A stretch of DNA of 64,000 nucleotides from Cordilura impudica (Eukaryota > Arthropoda > Insecta > Diptera > Scathophagidae): the NCBI GenBank assembly GCA_963682025.1, contig OY821519.1, forward strand, positions 97,243,585 to 97,307,584, in the 5' to 3' direction. Each line of letters begins with the position of its first letter. Positions within the stretch are counted from its first letter, which is position 1. This document shows positions 43,119 through 52,497 of this stretch, piece by piece. The notes beneath the pieces were generated by a model. It saw nothing but the letters and a program-made list of their open reading frames with translations. It was not told the DNA's origin and searched no databases. The position numbers and the translations under genes were made by a program.

Positions 43119-45726
43119 TTTATACCCTCCACTCCAGTGTGCAGAGGGTATATATAAGTTTGTCATTCCGTTTGTAATAATTAGAAAAAAAATTTTGGAC
43201 CCCATAAAATATATATATTTGTGATCCTTATAACAACCGGAGTTGATATAGCGATGTCCGTCTGTCCGTCTGTGGAAATCACGATGACGGCATCAATCGG
43301 GTAGCTATGGTGCTCGTTGATATAAAAAATGATTCATTAACATCCTGAGAAGTTTGTTATTTAAATTCGGTCGATTAGGGCCCGAGATTTGAATGAAGAA
43401 CTAAAAAAAGTCTTGAAAAAATATAATTTTCTATGCTGTTCTTGTCACGATCACGCCCTCAATAGGATAGCTAAGGTGATCATTTTTAGTGAGAATGATT
43501 CACCAAACTCGTGGGAAGATTTTTATTTCAAAAATCATTAAAATCGGTGGAACAGGTCCAGGGAAATCTCTGAAAAAGTAAAAAAAATGAAAAATATGAT
43601 ATTTCTATATTGTTCTTGTTGTTATTCTAAATGTTGTACAGTTGTCATAGCTGCACTTGTTGTTTTTGTGGTCGTTGTGGTAATAATATAATAAAAACTA
43701 ACCCTTTGTACATATTTTTATCAACTCTGGTAGAAAATTTAAAAGTTTCCATTGTTTTGGCATCACTAAAAAAATTTATTAAATCATTTCTGTCATTGTC
43801 ACGAGCCAACCTGCAAAGTTTCAGATCAATTGGGTCACGGGAAAGGGTTAAAATCGATCCAAATTTTTTTCGACAAGCAGACACTACGAGTTAATATAAA
43901 GGGAGCAAAAATTCACCAGCATCTAAAGCAAATAATGCTAAAATACCTAGTTGTTAATATAAAAAAAACAATGTAAATTTAGCAAAAAAAATTTTTTGTA
44001 TTAATTTATTTAAAGAGAAAAACACAGATATAGCGTTTGATGTTGTATTTTTTGTGTGTAACATACGTTTTTTCATTATTCTTTTACAAATATGAACATA
44101 AGTTTGGCATATTAACTTTTTGTTGTCTTTACAAAATAGAGTTACCGAGTTCATCAATGAGTTTTTTGCTTTCAAAACAGTTCTACATAGTTATATAGAA
44201 TTATTATTCTGCTTTACCTACAAAATATCTGATTGCGATTACATCTAATTTTTAAAAATTGTTTATAATTACTAAATCAGTATTATTCACATAAATACAA
44301 AATTGCACTTTTTAAATTTTCCATTCAAATTTAAGAAAATATCAATTCTAAAAACTGGAATTAAAATTTCCAATTATAAATTAGAAAATATTAATTGAAT
44401 TTCAGAAAATCATATCAAAACGTCGGAAATAATTTTAAATTTAGAAGACATCAATTGCATCAAATTTCAAAAAAAACACGAAATATGTTTACATTTAAAA
44501 AAAATATTGGCATTCAGGAGAAATTAATAGCTTTTCAGTAACTTCTTTTAACGATAGTCGAATCGTTAAAAAAAGAAAAGCAAAATTATCAGTAACATTT
44601 TTAAACGATATTCGCTATTGTTAAAGTCAGCTGTTGTTGTTATCTAAACGACAACCATTTTTGTGTTGTTTATTCAATCGATACAAACTTAAATTTTTAG
44701 GTTGAAATGTGGTCATACATAAATAAAAATCATAAAATAGTGAAAATATATTGAAATTATAAAATTAAATACCTAGCATATTCAATTCATTATTTCATTT
44801 TCAAATAAATAAACAGAAATATTAGTAAAAAAAATAAAGATATTAAACATAAACACAAAATCATCCTGTCAAACACGAAGTAATTTGGTTTTTCTATTTT
44901 TTTTGTGTTTCTCGCTTATTTTGACAGAGATGCCACTTGTTTACAATTTAAATAAATAGAAAAATAGATTTGTCGACTGTCGTTAAGATGTATGTACTTA
45001 GTGAATCACTTAATCCTTAGTGCAAACAACAATAGCTGTCGATATATTTTGCCATTGTCGGATCGTTGAAATTTACAGAATCGGACTACAGAAAACATTA
45101 ATTTAAATTCAATGAATTTTAGAAAACCTCAAATGATATTTAAGAATTGCGAACATAAAAATTGTTACATAAATAAACGCAATTTGATGAGAATGTTATT
45201 TATATATAAATTTTCATAATTTTTTTTGGATGAAAATTTGAAGTTTTTCAGAAAATAAAGATAACAAATTATTTTATTTAAAATGTTTGGGACATTTGGT
45301 TTTTTGCGTTTGGCATCCCTAATTTGACTATTTATTATTATAAATTTATTCTTTATGTTTTCCAAATATGGCAATATTTTAATAAAAAAAGTTGAGAGAG
45401 TTTTTTTTGGTTATTATTTTGTTACTCCATCCGACCTATATGGCCGCAATGAAGAAATATTTGGCCAGTTAAAAGAAACTATACAGCCATCTCCAATTAG
45501 CACGATTTAATGCATATAGCCACCCTACACAACCATAACCTTTGCAATGGAGGTTAGGGCGAGCTATTTAATTAGCAAAAACTAAATTAAACGAGAAGTT
45601 ATGTCATATAACCGGAAACGCACGCATATTTTTCCAATATTTTGTTTACATTTATTATCAATACTCAAACCGAGGTGGAGGGTATCAAAGATTCGGCACA
45701 GCCGAATTTAACACTCTTACTTGTTT
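43119..45726 (-). mobile_element. C-family element C2
   Basis: Left (3') hairpin TATACCCTCCACTCCAGTG...GCAGAGGGTATA, then GTCCGTCTGTCCGTCTGTGG. The right (5') palindrome ATTCGGCACAGCCGAAT is at 45691-45707, with ACACTCTTACTTGTTT at the end. Relative to C1 it lacks the hAT, about 130 bp near the 5' end (the ATAACCAAAATGCATGCCGA block) and about 250 bp near 43.97 kb. Confidence 0.88.
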
Positions 45727-46139
45727 ATTTCTCATATTTACTTATACCATGAAAACGAAAAGAATAAAAAAAATTCCTTTTTAAAAATTACTGCGGTAAT
45801 AAAATGTTGAAGATTTTATCATTTTAGCATCAAAGAAGAGTGCAACGAATAATTTAGAAGAAATGTTTGAGAAAATGTTTTGGAAATGATTTAGAATGGA
45901 CCCAGCCAAATTCTTAACCACTACTCCGATAAGTACGAGTATATATTGTTTTTGAACTCGGTAGGTGGTGCTGGGTTTTAGATATATCAATATAGCATTT
46001 AGTTAAGGTACAGTTGGGCTAATTTTTGGAATATTTGTTGTAATTGCGTGGAATGAAATATTTTTACACACAATACTTTAAGAACACAAGGAAAAAAGGA
46101 TACTTGGACTTCAGATACAACTAGAAAAATTTTTTAAAG
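45727..46139. other. Intergenic, no gene seen
   Basis: AT-rich; no features supported. Confidence 0.35.
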
Positions 46140-46149
46140 TACACTAGAG

Positions 46150-46432
46150 CCCCGACTTGTGTCGTCCTGATTTGCGTCGTTTCGATTTGCGTCGCTTTTT
46201 AAAAACTGGAAAAATTCGATTTGCGTCGTTGCAATTTCAAGTTGCGTCGGTCCGAGTTGCGTCGTTTTGACCCCGATTTGCGTCGGTTCGATTTTCATCG
46301 TTTTGATTTCGATTTGATTCGCTTTGTTTCCGATTTGCTTCGTTTTGATTTCGATTTGCGTCGTTTTGTTTTCGATTTGCGTCGTTTTGATTTCGATTTG
46401 CGTCGTTTTGATTTCGATTTGCGTCGCTAAAA
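46150..46432 (+). repeat. GATTTGCGTCGTTTC tandem array in the Tigger left end
   Basis: Roughly 15-21-bp units (GATTTGCGTCGTTTTGATTTC and variants) repeated about 14 times, best conserved at 46340-46430. The same motif in the opposite end suggests amplified terminal binding motifs. The 69-aa LRRFDFD frame arises from it. Confidence 0.85.
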
Positions 46433-46479
46433 ACGGTTAAATTTTTTACTGCAGCATTGTGGATTACCATTTTTAGCAT

Positions 46480-47112
46480 TTGTACTTACGCCGAACTTTC
46501 CGGAAACTTCTTGATTCAACAGACAAAAACGATAAACTCTCTATGAAAGACTTCTGGAAAAACTACAACATAGTGCAAGCTATTGAAAATATACATTTAT
46601 CTTGGGAAGAAGTTAAGGCATCCTCCATGAAAGGGAGTTGGCGGCAATTATGGCCACAACTTATTAATGGAGACGAAGATGGTGTCGATGATGTTCCAAA
46701 CGTTAGTAATGAGTTGGCTAATTTAGCTAGAGAAGCAGAATTTGACGGAATTGAGGAAGGTGATATTAATGAATTATTGCTGTCTCACGATGAGGAGCTT
46801 GATAATGAAAATTTATTAGCCATTGATATTCAGCATGTTTCAGAAGAAGATGTCATAACAAGTGATAATACATTAGAAGAAAAAAAATTAACAATCGCCA
46901 ATATTTCCAAAGCTATGCAATTAATTTCCCATGCAATGGATATATTTTCTGAAAACGATCCTGACGACAACTGTAGCATTAGTTGTTACAAAGAAATATA
47001 TCAACAAAAAAAATCTTTAAAAATTCAACAAACTTTAGACATTTTGCTAAAAAAAAACAGTATTGTTGATTTAAATTTATCATTTGAAGAGCGCTCAATA
47101 TTAGCTAAATAA
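46480..47112 (+). pseudogene. Tigger/TIGD1-like transposase, C-terminal part only
   Basis: An open 210-aa frame: YLRRTFRKLLDSTDKNDKLS, DFWKNYNIVQAIENIHLSWE, SWRQLWPQLINGDEDG, ELLLSHDEELDNENLL, then a helical acidic tail ending EERSILAK. These follow the C-terminal third of TIGD1/Tigger proteins (FWKxYNILDAIxNI, CWKKLWP, ELLESHxEELTNEDL). The CENP-B-type DNA-binding domains and the catalytic DDD core are absent, replaced by the repeat array, with the junction near 46470. The frame is intact over 630 bp, so the deletion derivative is young or the segment is still constrained. Confidence 0.82.
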
Positions 47113-47438
47113 ATTACAATTTTTTAATGCATCTACTCCTTATGAATATACATATGTAAATGAATTTTATTTTTGTTATGTTTTTTCTTAATTTATTGTT
47201 TTGTTATTTATTTATAATAATTATAAACATTTGTTGAAGTAAATGAAATAAATAAAAATGTGTTCATACTTGTTTTTTTTATCAAAAATACTAAATTTTT
47301 GCTTTATTTTATATATTTTCCCCAATAAATTAAATTTCAGTGCATTTATATAGAAAAAGGTGATTCGATTTGCGTCGTTTCGATTTGCGTCGCGTTTCTC
47401 CGGACCCCATTAACGACGCAAGTCGGGGCTCTAGTGTA

Positions 47439-47790
47439 CTAAGAAAATGCAATAGATATTTAGGGTATTCACAAGGGTGTCCTAACTGTTGTATGTGCTA
47501 AAATTATACACCAGTTGTATAATTGTTGTTGATATTTTCCATACAAAAAAATTATACGACAATACAACGTTAGCTGGTATGTTTTGCGGTGTACTATGTG
47601 AACAACTGTTCTTTGGTTACTATTTTATCAGCTCTTGTTGTATATTCCAAATATTTTTTGTAGTTTTTTTTGTAAATTTTGTGGCAAAATGGTAGAAATA
47701 AGAAATAAATAACAAAGTTTTTGTGTAAAAGAACAACTATTTTATCAATTAGAGTTTATTTTCGACCTTTTTAATGTATGTTACCATTAA
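47439..47790. other. Intergenic, no gene seen
   Basis: AT-rich; a 68-aa hydrophobic frame lacks any support. Confidence 0.35.
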
Positions 47791-47896
47791 GCACCCCGGT
47801 AGGTGAGTAGGTAGCGTGCTCGTCTATCATGCGGGGGTCGTGGGTTTGATTCCCACCAGAGGCTTTGGTGTATCGCTGCAAAAAAAAAAAAAAAAA
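47791..47896 (+). mobile_element. Short tRNA-derived SINE with poly(A) tail
   Basis: About 90 bp of tRNA-like sequence plus 18 A. A-box-like TAGGTGAGTAGG (47800-47811) and B-box GGTTTGATTCC (47843-47853) are properly spaced, and GTGGGTTTGATTCCCAC forms a T-arm. A possible anticodon stem CTCGT/GCGGG encloses CTATCAT. The 3' tail after GTATCGCTGC and the lack of a clean acceptor stem indicate a retroposon rather than a functional tRNA gene. Confidence 0.65.
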
Positions 47897-48024
47897 CTAG
47901 CCAAAATTAGTACACCTTATGAATTCCCTAATTTTCTTCAAACTATCGTACAAATACAATTCATTTAAAATTACGGTATCTACAATAACAAAATTAGTGC
48001 CGTTTATCAATCAAAGCATTTATA

Positions 48025-49088
48025 CAAATTACTGCCTGCAAAGAGTTTGCCAAAATCATGCGCTCGGCCAACGGTCCAAATGGCATGAACAAAATGATTA
48101 TTAATCATATTTAAAAGAAATTTGTAACCAGTGATGCTCCATAATGCGGCTGCCAAGGTCATGGCCATGACAAGACGCTGAAGTTGAAGATGCGCCAATT
48201 TCGTGGTGCTATTTGCCGGTTCTCTGCTCGTGAAACCGACGAACTTTTATCTCGAATATAGCTGATTGTTATAAGAAGGATTTGGAGAAAGCTTTAGAAA
48301 TTCTGTCATAATTGGTATGTCAATAAATTAAAGACTATCCTGATGTTGTCCAAGGAAGGAATTTCTCGGCTTGTAAGGAGAATTTTCTGGAGAGTCAAAA
48401 TGGCGCTAAAGTTGTGCTTGCCGGTGGCAAAGTTTTAGGTATAATTTTACATTTCCTTAACAAATATGACTTAAGGGCCGTTCGTTTAAATTCCAAATTC
48501 GATTTGAGATGTTTTGTTAGAGCTGTCAGTGGTACTGTTTTGCATGCATCACCACAACCAGCCACGAAGAATTAAGTTATTGTGACAAAGTATTGTGATA
48601 TACGCGATGCCACCGATAATTAATTGAGCGATGTTGAACGATGACGCTGTCAATATCTTCAGAGGTTTGTCATGTGACGTTATGCGGCTGTAGCTGGTGC
48701 TTCTAAAATTGAATTGGCGATACAAATTGCTGCTTTTGCCGATACCTGACATGGTTTGACAATTTACCACTGCTTTAGACGCATTCCCTAAAACTTTAAC
48801 TGAAACTTGCGGTGTCAATGGTACTGAAGTGGTCGCTCATAAAGAGGGTCTGGTAAAAATATAAGTTTCAATATTGAAGCTGAAAAGCTTAAAAATATTG
48901 ATATAACTACCGTTAAGGTGTTCGATCTCTTCCAATCAAAAGACTGGGCTATGAAATATGCTGTTAAGGCTGCCAACACAATCTTGAAGGTTGATCAAAT
49001 TATTATGGCCAAACGTGCTGGCGAACCCAAACCACCACAAGTTGGTTTTAGTGATGATGAGAGTTTAATTCGATACTTCAACATCTAT
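48025..49088 (+). pseudogene. CCT8: CCT8 (TCP-1 theta chaperonin subunit) retro-pseudogene
   Basis: Collinear pieces of the cytosolic chaperonin theta subunit occur in shifting frames. In order they are ACKEFAKIMRSANGPNGMNK with MIINHI and KKFVTSDA; ANFVVLFAGSLL; LEKALEIL; NKYDLRAVRLNSKFDLRC; DAFPKTLTETCGVNGTEVVA; and VFDLFQSKDWAMKYAVKAAN with ILKVDQIIMAKRAGEPKPP. The intact protein (about 540 aa) folds actin and tubulin in the CCT ring. Here about 170 codons are missing, including parts of the equatorial and apical domains, and there are many stops. No introns are visible, suggesting a retrocopy. The C-terminal reading ends at DINE 49089, which cuts off the 3' end. Confidence 0.82.
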
Positions 49089-49916
49089 AAACAAGTAAGA
49101 AATTATAGTCGGTCTAGACCGACTATATGATACTCTATACCATGGTTTAGAGACCCTTTCTCTTCGGTCCAACTAATTCGATATAGAAACTAAGCATGAA
49201 CCAAATTTGAGTGGCATTATTATTAATTTTTTTGGCTGCAGGTATGAAAAAGTTCATATCGAAAGTTATTTTTATATGGGGACTAGGTCGAAATATGATC
49301 CTGACCATATTTGCTAAAGTCACTTATATTTTGAAAATATAAATACAAACCATATTTGAGAAAAATCTTTGCAATATTTTTGTTTTTTGATAGATTTAAG
49401 TGAAGATCGGGAAGCAGATCTATATGGGGCCTATAACTAAGAATTATCCTATAGGGATTATTTTTGGACTACTGATTAATGGATATAATAATCACATACA
49501 AACCCAATTTGACTGAGATTTATATTATAATTTGGATCTTATGGCAATTTATGTCGATTTCATAAGGGTCATTTGTATGGGGACTAAGTCTGAACATGGA
49601 TCGATTTTCACCAATTTCAATAGATTTCAATTTCAAATTTCAATTTCATCCCATTGCCGATAAAAGCTTATATGCCAAATTTCATCAAAATATAATCATA
49701 TTTGCGACCAGTAGTAGTAGTAATCAATACAAGGTTTACATGGACACACAGACGGACGGATGGACGGACGGACCGACATAGCTAAAACAACTCAGAAAGT
49801 GATTCTGAGCCGATCGGTATAATAAAAGATGGGTCTAGGTCAAATATTTTTGGTAGTTACAAACAGCAGCACAAAGTCATTATACCCAAACCACATAGTG
49901 GTATAGGGTATAAAAA
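49089..49916 (+). mobile_element. DINE-like element (family A), full length
   Basis: Starts AAACAAGTAAGAAATTATAG, palindrome GTCGGTCTAGACCGAC, GACGGACGGATGGACGGACG at 49751-49775, hairpin end CCACATAGTGGTATAGGG. A short CAATTTCAA triplication lies at 49620-49650. It inserted at the tail of the CCT8 pseudogene. Confidence 0.92.
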
Positions 49917-50234
49917 TCATTCGGCATTTTCGTACTCATACCATTTTCTACGGTTTTTCATATTCCCTATAATAAAATTTTTCTTCTCCTATCGTCTCCA
50001 ACTCAAACGCATACACACATACATACGTGTTAATCCTTAATTTATAACTATAAAAGAAATAAATTATATATAAAATTATTTTAAATTGTAGTTATAATTA
50101 ATGTAGTTATGCATTGGGCTACCCCAATAAGTGGCTGTAACCACCAACAAAGAAAATCTAAATTCCATTGTATGAACTAAATTTAACAATACATGTCATA
50201 AAATTTACATCAGATGTAATTACTACAGAATATT
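49917..50234. other. Intergenic, no gene seen
   Basis: AT-rich; ACACACATACATACG at 50010. Nothing else recognised. Confidence 0.35.
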
Positions 50235-50774
50235 GTGATACATGGGACTATCAAAATTCGGTTGGCAACAAATTCTGTTGCCACAACAAATCCATTTTCT
50301 GTGTGTAATTACAAAATTATTAATCAAAAAATATCTGAAAAGACAATTTCGAAGATAATAAACCAACTTTACTACTTAAACGAAGAATTCGTTGGTTTGC
50401 TTTATTCGACGACCGAATAAGTTATGAAACTAAAGCTAAACTGGGGGCAAACATTTTTATTGGTGATCTTTTGAATGAAGATGAGCGAGAAGAAATCCCA
50501 AAGAAACTTTACCTTAGCTAAGAAGACTTTAAAAATTTTCAGAGATCTGTCCCCTATTTTACGATTTTATATCTCCACAGATTTTCTTAAAGAAAATGTG
50601 TCAAGTTTATATGTTGTTAATGATTGTGCTGAAAGAGGCATTAATCTTATCCAGGAATATCGTGGAAAAATCACAAAGGATGAGGAGCAAACAACACTCC
50701 TTAAAGTAATTTTTGAATACAAATTTTTTTTATCATTACAGGTAGTACAAAGTTATAGACAAACAATTTTCTAA
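50235..50774 (+). pseudogene. Broken copy of a second unnamed arthropod TE-like protein
   Basis: Frame 50235-50420 gives EKTISKIINQLYYLNEEFVG. A shift leads to FALFDDRISYETKAKLGANI with DLLNEDEREEIPKK, and the frame from 50475 gives LYVVNDCAERGINLIQEYRG and ITKDEEQTTLLK. A 36-nt GT...AG stretch (50706-50741) then separates VVQSYRQTIF and the stop. From memory, (L/I)xYLSEELVGLALFDD, VVNDxAERGxxLIQEF, ITKxEEQ and LLQVVxxxR form the end of a protein recurrent in arthropod genomes. Function unknown. Confidence 0.5.
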
Positions 50775-51394
50775 CTGGAGATTTTGTTATATAGAATTAA
50801 AATATTTGAAAGTACATAGTTATAAAATAATCAGTCTATAATCATCACTGTGATTTAATATTTAATATTTTTTTAATTTAAATATTCTGAAAAATATATA
50901 ATATATAAATATAAATATGTGGATCAATTTGACCCAGTTGAAGCAATAGTGTTTAAATAATTTATATTTTTCCTATATTTTTCATATCCAAACTATATAT
51001 TTGTAAAAAAAAAAAATAAATGTCTAAAATGACAAAAAAGCTAAAAATTATGTGTGGATCAATTTGACACGCTGGAACATTGAAGTTTAATTCAAAATTA
51101 TATTTTCTTTTAAAAAAATTATTACATATATTTTCCCACATTTAGGAATAACTTGAACTTTGACCTCGTTGCGCCTCGTATCAACAATGTCAGATTTCGT
51201 CCAAATTTTCAAACTTTACTTTTTTGATCAAGTGTCTAAAAATTCACAGAAGTAAATTCGTCCATACAAGCCGCTGTCACCCTAACGTTATCCATCTCGT
51301 GGTTTGAAAAGTATAGGGCTGGAATTCGACATCTGTCAAACTAAGTTGTTAAACCAATTTTTTTCTTTTCAATTGAAAGTCTGACATTGACGAA
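50775..51394. other. Intergenic, with a repeated GTGGATCAATTTGAC motif
   Basis: TATGTGGATCAATTTGACCC (50917) and TGTGTGGATCAATTTGACAC (51051) recur about 135 bp apart. From about 51160 the sequence is probably the 5' end of the transposon that follows. Confidence 0.35.
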
Positions 51395-52341
51395 AAGGGA
51401 TCGCTTAACTATCACACAAACGCATAAAAGTTATTAAAACCTACTACAAAAATGGGGACTCTGGCACAGCCACATATCGTGCTTTAAGAGGAGAATATGA
51501 TTTATATTATCGTCCAACTACGCAAGCAATTGGCAAAATTGTGAATAAATTTGAAGAGACTGGAACGGTTACAGATATTGTAAGGCCTGTGCATCATCGT
51601 TTCGCTCGTTCCGCTGAAAATATCGCTACTGTAAGTGAAAGTGTTGCCGAATACCCGAATGTGTCGATTCCTCGTCGTTCTCAGGAATTAGGACTGTCTT
51701 ACGGCACATTATGGCGTATTTTGCATTTGGATCTACACCTACATCCATATAAAGTCCAGCTCACACAACAACTGAAGCCAGCTGACCATTCACAACGTCG
51801 TAGATTCGTGGAATGGGTGCTTGAACAAGGGCGATTTTTCGAACAAAATTTTTTTCAGCGATGAAGCACATTTCTCACTCGGTGGGTATGTTAATAAACA
51901 TAATTGTCGTATTTGGGGTTCTGAGAATCCTCAAGTAATTGAAGAGAGGCCATTACATCCACAAAAAGTCACTGTTTGGTGCGCTCTTTGGTCTGAAGGT
52001 GTGATTGGACCTTACTTCTTCGAAAACGACGATGGAACGACTGTCACCGTCAACTCGGAGCGTTATGGTCATATGATAACTGGCTTTATTGCAAGAGACA
52101 TTTCCTGGCCGCGTAATTTCTCGTCGTGGCGATATCAACTGGTCACCAAGATCATGCGATTTGACACCATTTGGATTTTTTTGTAGGGCTACGCGAGCAC
52201 TTAAAAACCAACATTCGTCAAGTTATGGCTGAGATACCGCCCAATATGTGTCAAAAAGTGGTCGAAAATTACCTCAAAAGAATCAATGCTTGCAACAATT
52301 CGTGTGGTGGTCATTTAAATGATCTAGTGTTTCACACTTAA
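51395..52341 (+). pseudogene. Tc1/mariner-superfamily transposase lacking the second catalytic Asp
   Basis: IKVIKTYYKNGDSGTATYRA, KIVNKFEETGTVTDIVRP, IPRRSQELGLSYGTLWRI (paired HTHs), then after a 1-nt shift near 51843 NFFSDEAHFSLGGYVNKHNC with IWGSENP, HPQKVTVWCALWSEGVIGPY and FFENDDGTTVTVN. The C-terminus IRQVMAEIPPNMCQKVVENY, RINACNNSCGGHL to stop 52341 is complete. Between TGFIARD and ISWPRN about 30 residues are deleted, the segment that normally holds WFQQDGATCHT. This is the insect Tc3/mariner-like group common in ants and flies. Terminal repeats were not resolved. Confidence 0.85.
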
Positions 52342-52497
52342 TGTCAACGTTCAAACTTTATAATAAAAAGAAATATCATGAAAAAAAATATTTTATATGT
52401 GTTTTATTTACGTTTACTTTTGAAGCCGCAAAATGGATAACCCTTTATATTGGAACTATTTTTTGATGACTCCACAACCCCGCTTTCAAGCCTATTT

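Larger units (their letters stand above)
46142..47436 (+). mobile_element. Tigger (pogo-type) transposon, internally deleted
   Basis: Inverted ends CACTAGAGCCCCGACTTG(T/C)G, 20+ bp, sit between TA dinucleotides (46140-46141 and 47437-47438). Both ends carry GATTTGCGTCG motifs: a long array on the left and two at 47363-47390 on the right. A TA duplication plus a TIGD1-like transposase remnant identify pogo/Tigger. Confidence 0.88.

Noticed and set aside
46221..46430. LRRFDFD-repeat frame
   Set aside because: Caused by the GATTTGCGTCG array in the Tigger end.
47800..47870. Functional tRNA gene
   Set aside because: Poor acceptor stem, unusual anticodon loop and a long A-tail indicate a SINE.
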